Shown: positions 43,177 through 52,206 of the stretch, in pieces | How the letters are laid out: each line of letters starts with the position of its first letter | How positions within the stretch are numbered: the first letter of the stretch is position 1 | Source of the DNA: Pseudomonas sp. Root71 | GTDB lineage: Bacteria > Pseudomonadota > Gammaproteobacteria > Pseudomonadales > Pseudomonadaceae | Assembly (NCBI RefSeq): GCF_001429045.1 | Contig: NZ_LMHY01000009.1 | Coordinates: 31,966-95,965 of the forward strand | Length of the DNA: 64,000 nt | Direction: 5' to 3' | The notes under the pieces: model-generated | The model's input: the letters and a program-made list of their open reading frames with translations, nothing else | Databases searched by the model: none | Told to the model about the DNA's origin: nothing | Translations under genes and position numbers: made by a program

Positions 43177-45180
43177 TTAGCGAGTCTGATGAGCGTTGAC
43201 GAATTGTCGGCAACGCTCGCTGCGTGGGTGTACGAACACTTCGTCCGGCGAACCGGTTTCCTCGATCAGCCCTTGATGCAAAAAGGCGACTTTGGATGAG
43301 ACATCGCGTGCGAAAGCCATTTCATGAGTCACCAGGATCATGGTCCGGCCTTCTTCGGCGAGGGAGCGGATCACCCGCAGCACTTCCCCGACCAGTTCCG
43401 GGTCGAGTGCCGAGGTGGGTTCATCGAACAGCATGACCTTGGGCCGCATGGCCAGGGCCCGGGCGATGGCCACCCGTTGTTGCTGTCCCCCGGAGAGAAA
43501 CGCCGGGTACTCGTTGCGCTTGGCCGCAAGACCTACGCGTTCGAGCAGGGCTTCGGCCCGCTCTGTGGCCTCCGCACGGCTTTCACGCAGGACCTGGGTC
43601 GGCGCTTCGATAAGGTTTTCCAGCACCGTGCGATGGGGCCAGAGGTTGAAGTTCTGGAACACCATGCCCAGGCTGGAACGGATGCGCACCAGCTGTTTGG
43701 CGTCCGACACCAGCGGAGCGCCGGGACGATTCTGGTTGAGGTGAATGCTTTCGCCATCGACCAGGATGCGCCCCTGGTCCGGCACTTCGAGCATGTTGAT
43801 GCAGCGCAGCAAGGTACTTTTACCCGAGCCGCTGGCACCGATCAGGGAGATCACGTCGCCCTCGCGGGCGGTCAGGGAAACGCCCTTGAGCACTTCGATA
43901 TTGCCGAAGCGTTTGTGCAGGCCATCGACCTCGATCATGGTCTTGGCGGCGACCGGTTCGACGGTGGCGGTGCTGGTCACCGTGCCGATCACCGGCCGCG
44001 GCGCTTCACCGTTGAGCACCTGGACGAAGCCGCGAATGCGCTGGCAGGCCTGGGCCAGGCGCTCGTCACTCAAGGTGAACGACAGCCGTACAAACCCCTG
44101 GGCCGGCTCACCGAATGCCGCCGCATCGAGCACCGAGACACCGGCCTCGCGCAGCAGGCGCCAGGCGAACTCCAGCGAGGTCAGGCCGGTGCCGCGCACG
44201 TCCACCAGCACGAACATGCCGGCATCAGGGTTGAGCACGCTAATGCCCGGGCAATCCGCCAGGCCAGATACCACCAGGTCGCGGCGCCGACGATAGATCT
44301 CGCGCATGCCGTGGGTGACGTCGTCATGGGACTGCACGGCCTTGAGCGCCGCTTCCATGACAAACCCGGGCAAGCCGTACAGCATGCTCAGCACCAGGGT
44401 TTCGACATGATTGACCAGGGCTTCATTGGCCACGACCCAGCCGATGCGCCAACCGGTCATGGCATGGGATTTGGACAGGCTGCCGATCACCACGCAGCGC
44501 TCGGCCATGCCCGGCAACGCCGCCAGGCTCAAGTGTTCACGCTCGTAGGCGAGGCTCTCATAGACCTCGTCCACCACCACCCACAGGTCATGGGCGATGG
44601 CGAGTTCGGCGATGGCTTGCAGCTCTTCGCGCCCCAGTACCACCCCAGTGGGGTTGTTCGGGTTGGAGAAGAAAATCGCCCGGGTGCGCGGGGTGATGGC
44701 TTTGGCCAGCACGGCGGCATCGAGGCGGAAACCCGAGTCCGCCGCACAGGGCACCCGCACCAGCGTGGCGCCGGACGCCTTGAGCGTGGCTTCGTAGGTG
44801 ACGTACATCGGATCGAAGGCAATCACTTCGTCGCCGGCACCGAGCAGGCACATCGAGGTGGCGAACAAGGCGTTCTGCGCACCGGCCGTGAGAATGACGT
44901 TGGACGCCTGCAGTTCGCGGTCGATCAGTTGGCTGTAGCGGCCGGCAATGGCCTCGCGCAAGGCCTGGCGACCGGCGATTTCGGTGTAGTGGGTATCGCC
45001 TTCACGCAAGGCGTGGATCGCGGCATCGGTAATGAAATCGGGGGTGGGGAAATCCGGGTCGCCGACGCTGAGGATGATCACGTCCTCGCCTTTGCGCTGT
45101 GCCGCGCTGGCCGCGTAGTGGATATCCCAGGCGGCAACGCCTTGGCCACTGATCCGTTCAACAAAGGGTGAAAACCGCAT
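43177..45180 (-). CDS. Fusion of PLP aminotransferase and amino-acid ABC ATPase
   Basis: A 667-residue two-domain protein with no break between. Residues 1-~390 are a fold-type I aminotransferase: SNPNNPTG at 172-179, Asp204, PLP Lys237 (SLSKSHA) and Arg245. Residues 415-667 are a full GlnQ/HisP-type ATPase: Walker [10 protein letters not shown] at ~448-456, LSGGQQQRV and [11 protein letters not shown] ~25-residue Thr/Ala-rich linker joins them. Both halves are full length. No ribosome-binding site is visible before Met415, so the ATPase is probably made only as the fusion. It lies with the matching permeases and binding protein, so an amino acid could be transaminated at the inner face of its importer. 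A longer in-frame start is less likely. Confidence 0.85.
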   Translation of the reverse strand: MRFSPFVERISGQGVAAWDIHYAASAAQRKGEDVIILSVGDPDFPTPDFITDAAIHALREGDTHYTEIAGRQALREAIAGRYSQLIDRELQASNVILTAGAQNALFATSMCLLGAGDEVIAFDPMYVTYEATLKASGATLVRVPCAADSGFRLDAAVLAKAITPRTRAIFFSNPNNPTGVVLGREELQAIAELAIAHDLWVVVDEVYESLAYEREHLSLAALPGMAERCVVIGSLSKSHAMTGWRIGWVVANEALVNHVETLVLSMLYGLPGFVMEAALKAVQSHDDVTHGMREIYRRRRDLVVSGLADCPGISVLNPDAGMFVLVDVRGTGLTSLEFAWRLLREAGVSVLDAAAFGEPAQGFVRLSFTLSDERLAQACQRIRGFVQVLNGEAPRPVIGTVTSTATVEPVAAKTMIEVDGLHKRFGNIEVLKGVSLTAREGDVISLIGASGSGKSTLLRCINMLEVPDQGRILVDGESIHLNQNRPGAPLVSDAKQLVRIRSSLGMVFQNFNLWPHRTVLENLIEAPTQVLRESRAEATERAEALLERVGLAAKRNEYPAFLSGGQQQRVAIARALAMRPKVMLFDEPTSALDPELVGEVLRVIRSLAEEGRTMILVTHEMAFARDVSSKVAFLHQGLIEETGSPDEVFVHPRSERCRQFVNAHQTR

Positions 45181-45256
45181 GCCAGTGCCTCGTTCGAATT
45201 GAAGAAACGCAAGCCCGCAACCAGCCGGGGGAAGGTGGCCCCCAACATAGTCCAGA

Positions 45257-45272
45257 CTGAACACTCGTTCAA
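45257..45272. promoter_or_regulatory. Second operator-like palindrome before the importer operon
   Basis: CTGAACACTCGTTCAA differs from the TetR-gap site only in one arm base and spacer. It lies about 75 bp upstream of the fusion-gene start, where a repressor could block the promoter. Confidence 0.6.
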
Positions 45273-45337
45273 TAGAAAACTCGCAAGGCTTCGCGTTCAG
45301 CGCAAACAGGTCGTTTTCACGACAGTCGCGCCGTTTT

Positions 45338-46738
45338 TCAGCACGGCGCAATCAAGCGACGTGAAACGATTTTGCTGATCGCGCCCAGCACCAGGGCCAC
45401 GAGAATCAGCCCCGCAGCCACCGCAAACGTCAACCGCATCCCCTGCGCGATGGCCTCGGGTTGCGCCTGCAGGATATCGCCGCTGGCCGTGCCGAAGGCG
45501 AACACCGCGCCCATGACCGAGGCGCCCGTGATCAATCCGAGATTGCGCGACAAGCCGAGCAATCCGGACACCACACCACGTTGCCGCGACTCGATTTCCA
45601 GCATGACGGCGGTATTGTTGGCCGCCTGGAACAGCGCATAACCGGCGGTAATGACAGCCAGCGGCACGATGTAGCCGGGCACACCGAACGTCATTGGCAA
45701 GGCCGGCAGGATACAAGCGCCGGTCAACATGGCGATCAATCCAGTCGTGCAGGCTCGATACGTGCCCAAACGATCGACCCACCGGCCCGCCGGCACGCCT
45801 GCCAGCGCCGCCACCAACGGCCCCGTCGACATCACCAGCCCGACACTCGCTGCATCCAACGCCAGTGCGCCAGTGAGGTAAAACGGCCCTACCACCATGG
45901 TCGCCATGACCACGGTGGTCACCAGCATGCTCATGACCAATCCCGCGCTCATCTGCGAGTTACGGAATATCGTCAATCGAACCAGAGGCGACTCGGCCGT
46001 GTGCTCGACGAATACAAACACGCCCAGCCCGAAAACCGTCGCCAGCAACAGCGTCATGTTCAGCGGCCCCAGGGTGCCACGCCCAAGGGTCATCGCCAGT
46101 GCATAAGCCAGCAGCATCAGAACCAGCACCAGCGTGCCGGGCACATCGAAGCCCGCTCGATCCGCCCTCTTCTCACTGCGATCACTCGGCAAAAAGTAGA
46201 GCGTGAGCCCCATCGCCAAAACACCCACCGGCACATTAACCAGAAAAATTGCCTGCCACCCCAGATTGGCAATCAAAAAACCTCCAAGGGTCGGGCCGAG
46301 CGAGGTGCCAATCGCCGACATCGTGCCGAGCACGCCCATCGCGCTGCCCATTTTTTCCTTGGGCACCGCCCCGCTCACCAGCGCCATGGTCAGCGCCATC
46401 ATGGTGGCCGCGCCGACGCCCTGTAAGGCCCGGGCGGCAATCAGCAGCCACAGATTGGGCGCCAGGGCGCACAGGAGCGAGGCGACGGTGAACAGCGCAA
46501 TGCCGATCAGCAGCAAGCGCCGCCGCCCCAGAAGGTCGCCGAGCCGGCCGATGCTGACGATCAGCGCGGTGATGCTCAGCAAGTAGGCGAGCACCACCCA
46601 CTGCACGGCCTGGAACGACGCTGAAAACGCCTCGGCCAATGTCGGTAAACCCACGCTGGCAATGCTGGTGCCCAGGGACGACAGCAGCATGGATAACGAC
46701 AGGCTGGCCAAGGCGCCCCGGATCGATATGGACTTCAT
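45338..46738 (-). CDS. MFS multidrug transporter (EmrB/QacA, DHA2 type)
   Basis: A 466-residue, 14-segment exporter. Motifs include [23 protein letters not shown] and [23 protein letters not shown] 46738 follows a short non-coding gap; a start 18 bp upstream is also in frame. It is divergent from the LysR gene at 46954 across a REPIN and is likely regulated by it. Confidence 0.92.
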   Translation of the reverse strand: MKSISIRGALASLSLSMLLSSLGTSIASVGLPTLAEAFSASFQAVQWVVLAYLLSITALIVSIGRLGDLLGRRRLLLIGIALFTVASLLCALAPNLWLLIAARALQGVGAATMMALTMALVSGAVPKEKMGSAMGVLGTMSAIGTSLGPTLGGFLIANLGWQAIFLVNVPVGVLAMGLTLYFLPSDRSEKRADRAGFDVPGTLVLVLMLLAYALAMTLGRGTLGPLNMTLLLATVFGLGVFVFVEHTAESPLVRLTIFRNSQMSAGLVMSMLVTTVVMATMVVGPFYLTGALALDAASVGLVMSTGPLVAALAGVPAGRWVDRLGTYRACTTGLIAMLTGACILPALPMTFGVPGYIVPLAVITAGYALFQAANNTAVMLEIESRQRGVVSGLLGLSRNLGLITGASVMGAVFAFGTASGDILQAQPEAIAQGMRLTFAVAAGLILVALVLGAISKIVSRRLIAPC

Positions 46739-46851
46739 TTTCTCGCGACTCCGCAAATGGTTGTCCCGAGCCTAAGCCTGGCCATAACATGGCGGAAGAC
46801 GCAGCATTTGCACTGTATACATGCATATAACGCCACCTACCCACAACCCAG

Positions 46852-46942
46852 TGTGGGAGCGGGCTTGCTCGCGAAGAGGCCGTCAGCTTCACCATTAACG
46901 TTGGCTGACACACCGCTTTCGCGAGCAAGCCCGCTCCCACAG
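46852..46942. repeat. REPIN reaching into the LysR leader
   Basis: GTGGGAGCGGGCTTGCTCGC and GCGAGCAAGCCCGCTCCCAC are inverted ends. The right end (CACAGG) joins AATTGATTCG and ATG at 46954, so the AGGA that could serve as ribosome-binding site is partly REP sequence. Confidence 0.88.
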
Positions 46943-46953
46943 GAATTGATTCG

Positions 46954-47841
46954 ATGCCCGATCTGAATCTGTTGATCACCCTGAACGTCTTGCTCGAAGA
47001 AGGCAGCGTGGCCCGCGCGGCAAAGCGTTTGCGCCTGAGCCCGTCGGCCATGAGCCGGGCGCTGGCGCGGTTGCGCGAAACCACCGGCGATCCGCTGCTG
47101 GTGCGGGCCGGGCGCGGACTGGTTCCCACGCCCCGGGCGCTGGAGCTGCGTGAGCGCGTCGGCCTGTTGGTACAGGACGCCGAAGCCGTGCTGCGCCCCG
47201 CCGAGGCACTGGACCTCAACCAACTGGTGCGCACCTTCACCCTGCGCACCAGCGATGGCTTCGTGGAAAATTTCGGACCGCCCCTGATCGCCCGCCTCCA
47301 TCAGGACGCACCTGGTGTGCGCCTGAGTTTCGTGCAGAAGCTGAACAAGGACAGCACCCTGCTGCGCGAAGGTTCTGTGGACCTGGAAACCGGTGTGATC
47401 GGCGAATCCACCAGCCCGGAAGTGCGGACCCGGATGCTGTTTCGCGACCGGTTCGTGGGCGTCGTGCGCAAGGGCCATCCACTGGCTCGCGGCGAGATGA
47501 CAGCGGTCCGTTATGCCGCCGCCCGGCACATCCTGGTCTCGCGCCGGGGCCACGAAAAAGGCGTCATGGACGACGCCTTGAACGAGCTGGGACTGAGGCG
47601 CGACATCGCCACCATTGTCGCCGGCTTCTCTTCGGCGATTGCATTGGCGCGGGCTTCAGATCTGGTCGCCAGCGTACCGCAGCGGCACGTCGGCAACCTG
47701 TGCCAGGGGATGCACTGCTTTGCCCTGCCGTTCCCCACGCCGGCGATCACGGTTTCGATGCTGTGGCACCCGCGCATGGATGCCGACCCGGCGCATCGCT
47801 GGCTGCGCGGTTGTGTGTGGGAGGTTTGCAGTTCGCAATGA
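46954..47841 (+). CDS. LysR-family transcriptional regulator
   Basis: A 295-residue LysR protein: helix-turn-helix at ~15-60 (GSVARAAKRLRLSPSAMSRAL) and a substrate-binding domain. It is divergent from the DHA2-type pump, its likely target, and ends 13 bp before the convergent cupin gene. Confidence 0.9.
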   Translation: MPDLNLLITLNVLLEEGSVARAAKRLRLSPSAMSRALARLRETTGDPLLVRAGRGLVPTPRALELRERVGLLVQDAEAVLRPAEALDLNQLVRTFTLRTSDGFVENFGPPLIARLHQDAPGVRLSFVQKLNKDSTLLREGSVDLETGVIGESTSPEVRTRMLFRDRFVGVVRKGHPLARGEMTAVRYAAARHILVSRRGHEKGVMDDALNELGLRRDIATIVAGFSSAIALARASDLVASVPQRHVGNLCQGMHCFALPFPTPAITVSMLWHPRMDADPAHRWLRGCVWEVCSSQ

Positions 47842-47854
47842 CCCGGTAGCCCGC

Positions 47855-48307
47855 CTACTCCTTCAGGATCAGCAGCGGCTCGCCTTTGTTCACGATGTAG
47901 GTCGCCAGCTCCGAGGCCTTGCCCTGGCCCACGTTCTTCGCCACATGGGCAACGCCTTCGGGGATGTACAACGAATCACCGGCCTTGAGCGTCACCGGTG
48001 CCCGCCCTTCCAGTTGATACTCGAAGGTGCCGCTGATCACGTGCGCCACCTCGACACCGGGGTGAGCATGTCTGGGCGACGTCACGCCCGGATCGAAGTC
48101 CACGAGCACCTGAAGGACTTCGCGGTTGGCGGCGCCCAAGTCTTCACGTACGAGGTCGGTGCGATGCAGGCCCTGCTGCCAGCTTTTCATCGCCGGGGCC
48201 GGCTGAGCTTCCTGGGCTTGAGAGAAACCCGCGAAGGTGGCGAGCCCGGCGGCGGCCAGGACCAGACCAAGCTTGCCGAGGGTGTGACGGGTGTGGGTAC
48301 GCAACAT
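47855..48307 (-). CDS. Exported cupin protein
   Basis: A 150-residue cupin with a signal peptide (LGLVLAAAGLATFAGFSQA, cleavage ~residue 31). Metal ligands are in SPRHAHPGVEVAHVISGTFEYQL and SLYIPEGVAHVAKN. It would be periplasmic, unlike the cupins at 3-4 and 13 kb. Convergent with the LysR gene; substrate unknown. Confidence 0.88.
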   Translation of the reverse strand: MLRTHTRHTLGKLGLVLAAAGLATFAGFSQAQEAQPAPAMKSWQQGLHRTDLVREDLGAANREVLQVLVDFDPGVTSPRHAHPGVEVAHVISGTFEYQLEGRAPVTLKAGDSLYIPEGVAHVAKNVGQGKASELATYIVNKGEPLLILKE

Positions 48308-48598
48308 TGTCTTTCCTCCAATTGAACCACGCCAGGTCGCGCCGAAAGTGGCGCGATGCCGGTGGTTCCATTGGAAGGCCGCCGTGTATCGCCCGGGTGT
48401 CGGGAAACGGCGGTTTTGTATGCCCGGGTAACGGCGGGCGTTGCGGATACCTGCGGATACAAACCCACAGCCGAGGGCATACCATCAATGACAGCTTTAT
48501 GTCTGCGTACCCCCTCTCCGGCGTCCTGCCGACCGAACACCAGTCCCTTCATGCACTATTGCCCGTTGCTACGTTGAAATCTCCACGGAGAATTCGCG

Positions 48599-48907
48599 AT
48601 GCCAAACTCTGACCTACTCCCTTCCCTGCTCGCCCTGGAAGCTGCCATCCTGGAACTGTCGAACTGGGTCGAGCAGCACGGATCGGCCGATTCTGTTGAA
48701 AAGTCGGCCATGGTTTTCACGGTAGAAAAGTACACGCTTGAGATTAAAATCTTTGCATTGAGCGGAGGACTCCCGGCTCAGATTTCGCGTAGCGGCGCGC
48801 AAAAAAAGGCATTGTCAGCGGTCAGTATGCAGACGATCTGGAAGAACCGACTTTTTCAACAGAATCGGCCAAAAAGCGCTCGTTCGGTCACTCGCAAGTA
48901 TTCCTGA
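48599..48907 (+). CDS. Small hypothetical protein
   Basis: A 102-residue reading frame with GGAG eight bases before its ATG. The first ~45 residues look protein-like (LLPSLLALEAAILELSNWVEQHGSAD), while the rest is basic and unstructured. It may be a 3'-frameshifted remnant of a longer family. Low confidence. Confidence 0.35.
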   Translation: MPNSDLLPSLLALEAAILELSNWVEQHGSADSVEKSAMVFTVEKYTLEIKIFALSGGLPAQISRSGAQKKALSAVSMQTIWKNRLFQQNRPKSARSVTRKYS

Positions 48908-49076
48908 CACGGGTGCTGAACTCAGCTCATTGCGAATTTATTACAGATAAATGACAGGAATTACGCCCGAATGATCTAGAAATGCGACACCCGCATTGAG
49001 CTCAAACACGGGCTGATATAGAACACCTTGGCAGCATTTGCCACAGTTGTTCAATCCGTGTTCTAAGGGCTCGAAT

Positions 49077-49916
49077 GTGAAAATAAAAACAAAGAAAATC
49101 CTAATCTCCCCCTTGTTCCTCTCTCTGCTGATGCTTCATGGGACTCCCAGCTTTGCCGAGGACGTCGCCAGCCCACCTTCAAATCTTTTAACGGCTGCCG
49201 TTGCCTGGAAGCAAACCGCCGCCGAGTTTGAAGCGCTTTATTATCAAGGGTTCAACGTAGCAAGAATGCAGCTGGATCGAGCCCTCCAGGCCCACAAAGC
49301 GGGTGACCGACCGTTAGCGATCATCAGCGATGTCGACGACACCGTGCTCAGTAGCAACAGCTATTGGGGCTATATGATCAATGCCGACAAAGAGTTTTTC
49401 GACGACGCCGCATGGGATAAATGGGTGGCCGACAATGGTCCGGTTGCCACGCCTGGCGCGGTGGATTTCTTGAACTATGCGCAATCAAAGGGTGTTGAGG
49501 TTTTTTACGTCACCAGCCGTGACCAGGGCGAAAAAACCTTCGAATACGCTTTGGCGAATCTTCGGAAAAACAATCTTCCGTTTGCCGATGATAAACACCT
49601 GACGGTTTATCGTGAAAGCTCCAACAAGGAGCCACGTCAATCAGAGATCGCCAAGGATTACGATGTCGTGGTGATGCTGGGTGACAACCTCAACGACTTC
49701 AAGCGCAAGTACTACGTTGCTGACGTTAAACAACGCAATAGCCTCATGATCGAAGATAAGGAGCAGTTCGGTCGCAAGTTCATCATCTTCCCGAACCCGA
49801 CCGATGGCCACTGGCTCAAAGCGATTTTTGGCGACTCGGAACCACCGGCCACGCCGGAAAACCGCGCGAAGTTCAAGGCCGCGGCCGGCTCTACAGCCTG
49901 GCAGCTTAAGCAATAA
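49077..49916 (+). CDS. Secreted acid phosphatase, lipoprotein e(P4)-like HAD enzyme
   Basis: A 279-residue HAD-family phosphatase starting at GTG 49077 (AAGGG eight bases before). Signal peptide ILISPLFLSLLMLHGTPSFA, cleaved near residue 27. Motif I is AIISDVDDTVLSS (D85, D87, D88, T89), and later VVVMLGDNLNDF carries the metal-binding aspartates. It matches the e(P4)/class C acid phosphatase group but has no lipobox Cys, so it would be soluble in the periplasm. The gene looks less GC-rich than its neighbours. Confidence 0.88.
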   Translation: MKIKTKKILISPLFLSLLMLHGTPSFAEDVASPPSNLLTAAVAWKQTAAEFEALYYQGFNVARMQLDRALQAHKAGDRPLAIISDVDDTVLSSNSYWGYMINADKEFFDDAAWDKWVADNGPVATPGAVDFLNYAQSKGVEVFYVTSRDQGEKTFEYALANLRKNNLPFADDKHLTVYRESSNKEPRQSEIAKDYDVVVMLGDNLNDFKRKYYVADVKQRNSLMIEDKEQFGRKFIIFPNPTDGHWLKAIFGDSEPPATPENRAKFKAAAGSTAWQLKQ

Positions 49917-49942
49917 CAGGGCTAGGTCTGGTCAAGGCTTCA

Positions 49943-49969
49943 GGGGGCGACAACCATCGTTTCGCCCCC
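49943..49969 (+). terminator. Hairpin after the acid phosphatase gene
   Basis: GGGGGCGA and TCGCCCCC form an 8-bp stem around a short loop 27 bp after the stop. No long T-run follows, so termination strength is uncertain. Confidence 0.5.
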
Positions 49970-50002
49970 ATAACGAGACGGGTTTTCTCACTTTTTCTCG
50001 GT

Positions 50003-50036
50003 CGCGACAGCCATAATCGGCCAGAAACGGCCTATC
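50003..50036. repeat. Short palindromic element (partial)
   Basis: GGTCGCGACAGCCATAATCG followed by GCCAGAAACGGCC uses the same words as the elements at 31112 and 52083 but is shorter and more divergent. Confidence 0.4.
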
Positions 50037-50046
50037 ACATCGCTGT

Positions 50047-50763
50047 TCAGACTGATTTACACGTCAACCAAGCACCCCAGAACAGGCTGCTGAAAAAACG
50101 CGTAGCGTCCCCAAAACCCGCGTCATGCAAAAGCTTCTGCACCGCCGCCTCAGAATGTGGAGGGTCAGCTCCTTGAAGAATTTTACCAAGCTTGACCTTC
50201 ACTTCATCCGGGCTGGCTCCGTGCTGCCGCCAGCGTTGCCCCCAGGCAGCGAGGAGTAACGGCTGGCTGGCATAGGCATATTGATTGCCGGCGACAATCA
50301 GCGCAGCCCCCGGTTTCAGACGAGCCCGAATGGATCGTAAAATTTGTCCTTTGGCATCATTCCCGTCGAGATGATGGAGTACACCGATCAAAGTGGCTGC
50401 GTCGTAGGACTCATCTGCCGCCAAGTCTTCAACGTGCCCCAGATGCAGGTCCGTTCTTTCGAGCACGTTGTTTACGGCTAACTGCTGTTTCGCGGTTTCA
50501 AGCATCGGCTCAGATGGATCAACTGCGGTGAAATGCCAGCCCGGCTCAAGCCTGGCCATCGCGATTATCTCCTGCGCCGTACCGCCAGCGCCGACTACCA
50601 GTATTTTTGCCGAGCCCATATTTCCAAGGCTTGCCGCGAGCATGCACGCCACCAAGTCCTGACAGGCGTCATAACCTGCCAGTGCAATTCGGCTCTGTCG
50701 TCCGTACTCATTGGCCCGTGTGTTATCGAACTTTTCAGCTGAGTTGAGTGTTAATGATTTCAA
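50047..50763 (-). CDS. Class I SAM-dependent methyltransferase
   Basis: A 238-residue Rossmann methyltransferase. SAM-binding motif I is ILVVGAGGTAQE; acidic post-I is FTAVDPSEPM; motif IV region is DAATLIGVLHHL. Start chosen at TTG 50763, which has GGAG eight bases upstream; an earlier in-frame TTG at 50790 lacks this. It resembles CmoA/ubiquinone-type enzymes, but the substrate is unknown. It stands alone between an acid phosphatase and a terminator. Confidence 0.78.
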   Translation of the reverse strand: MKSLTLNSAEKFDNTRANEYGRQSRIALAGYDACQDLVACMLAASLGNMGSAKILVVGAGGTAQEIIAMARLEPGWHFTAVDPSEPMLETAKQQLAVNNVLERTDLHLGHVEDLAADESYDAATLIGVLHHLDGNDAKGQILRSIRARLKPGAALIVAGNQYAYASQPLLLAAWGQRWRQHGASPDEVKVKLGKILQGADPPHSEAAVQKLLHDAGFGDATRFFSSLFWGAWLTCKSV

Positions 50764-51102
50764 GGGCGGTTCTCCATGTCCTTGAATCAACTTAGGTCAT
50801 AAACAGCGATAATAGAAATTCATTAATTTCATATATTGAATTCCTGTCGAGAATACCAAACCGCTCAGAGTTCGCCCAGGCGACAGTCCGCTTCACGCCC
50901 TGAGGAAGTCAGTCAACCTAAATCAAGGATGATGCAGACCGCTAAAAGAAAGGGTATCAACGCATATTGGAAAAAGCCTCCACACGCTGAGCGTGCGGAG
51001 GTTTTTTTTCTCTCGACAATTACCCAATAGATTGGGCGATCATCCTCAAAGTCTCTTTTCGTGCAGACTCAACCGATACGATTTTGTCTCCGGCTAGAAA
51101 AG
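50764..51102. other. AT-richer gap with one strong terminator
   Basis: No convincing gene. A short plus-strand reading frame near 50836-51030 crosses the terminator hairpin and is not coding. The gap holds the promoter of the methyltransferase gene and the terminator at 50968-51008. Confidence 0.55.
50968..51008. terminator. Strong bidirectional intrinsic terminator
   Basis: GCCTCCACACGCT and GCGTGCGGAGG form a stem with one mismatch, preceded by five A and followed by eight T, so it can work both ways. It lies ~95 bp after the stop of the lipoprotein gene at 51103. Confidence 0.85.
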
Positions 51103-51858
51103 TTACCGGCCATTAGCACAATCCTGCTCCCATTCTTCGAGCATATCGTTCATCACAGGGGCTTCCTCACCTTGGCTCCTACGGAATTCTGCGACCTTAC
51201 CTTCGACGCATTTATCGGGGTCTGTGCTGTTAGCAACTGGTACTGGTTGAGCTAGTCTCGGAGGTCGGTTCCCGTTGATGGCTGCTGACGACAGCTGCGC
51301 TAAAAAGGATGTAACGGTCGGTGACTTACTGAACTCGACATACATTTGATCGCCATTATCTGTAGGCTGCGCGGTATATTCGATGTCCTGAGCATATTCA
51401 CGCTCTCCGGTTTTAATACCTGCTTTGGCTCCATATGCGTCGAAATCTCCATTCGGAGAATGCGTCCAAACCCCCATGAGTAGCAAATTCATTGAGCTAT
51501 CGAGGTTGTTGTGGTCCATTCCTTTTGTCGCGCGCGAGAGTGCATCTTTCGAGACATCGAAAGCTATTTTTCCGGCACAATAACTTTTGTTGATCGCAGC
51601 ATCGACCTTGGTGGTACGCGTGCTTATTAATTTGGGTTTGAACTCCGACAGGATGGATTGAATTTCCGTTTCGTCTACCTTCGGCCCGCCTACCATAGGT
51701 CTAGCGTTGTCGATGAGTACTTGCCGAATCTGGCTCTTGACATCATCGCCGATAATGTTTGCTACCGTTTCGTTGTCGCAGCCAGGTGGTTTGGGACCGC
51801 ACCCCGCTATGAATGCGATTGTTACTGCAATTGCACCGAATTTAAGTGGGTATCGCAT
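51103..51858 (-). CDS. Hypothetical lipoprotein
   Basis: A 251-residue protein with a lipoprotein signal: hydrophobic IAVTIAFIAGC gives Cys at residue 20, followed by GPKPPGC. The mature part (IQSILSEFKPKLISTRTTKV, DAYGAKAGIKTGEREYAQDI) matches no family I know. It looks lower in GC than the region and has its own terminator, suggesting a transferred single-gene unit. Confidence 0.75.
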   Translation of the reverse strand: MRYPLKFGAIAVTIAFIAGCGPKPPGCDNETVANIIGDDVKSQIRQVLIDNARPMVGGPKVDETEIQSILSEFKPKLISTRTTKVDAAINKSYCAGKIAFDVSKDALSRATKGMDHNNLDSSMNLLLMGVWTHSPNGDFDAYGAKAGIKTGEREYAQDIEYTAQPTDNGDQMYVEFSKSPTVTSFLAQLSSAAINGNRPPRLAQPVPVANSTDPDKCVEGKVAEFRRSQGEEAPVMNDMLEEWEQDCANGR

Positions 51859-52206
51859 GGATGTTCCTTGGCATGATTGATAAAGCTCCCCCTGCTATGT
51901 CGGTTAATTTGCATTTTTCTGAAGTGCATTTTTTCCGCAAGCCACAGTTGTCAGTTGAAATTCCTATTCTTATCTACAATCAAATGCCGTCGGAGTGAGC
52001 CGTCTAGGGATTTATAGGCATATTCGAAAACCGCTGTTCGATTGTAGTTTTTCGCGGAGGACTGCAATTGGCTTGCCGCGGACAGTTTTCAGCCTGTCAC
52101 GACAGGCAGAAAACGACTGTGGATTCAACCGGCCAATAGCAGACGTTGGATCAAATCCGATCTGGCAAATTACGGACTGCTGCCTGACTTACTCAAATCT
52201 GCCTTC
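51859..52206. other. Gap with one palindromic element, no gene
   Basis: Contains the element at 52083-52137 and an AT-rich stretch near 51900-51990 where the lipoprotein promoter should lie. Nothing else is supported. Confidence 0.55.
52083..52137. repeat. Short palindromic element (TTCTGCC/GGCAGAA family)
   Basis: CAGTTTTCAGCCTGTCACGA then CAGGCAGAAAACGACTG, an inverted repeat (AGCCTGTC/GACAGGC core, CAGT...ACTG ends), followed by CCGGCCAATAGCAG. Confidence 0.6.

Noticed and set aside
43324..45171. Plus-strand reading frame of 615 codons opposite the fusion gene
   Set aside because: Translation is rich in His, Gly and Gln with no motif; it is the complement of the aminotransferase-ATPase coding strand.
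50836..51030. Small plus-strand reading frame in the gap
   Set aside because: It reads through the terminator hairpin at 50968-51008 and has no ribosome-binding site.
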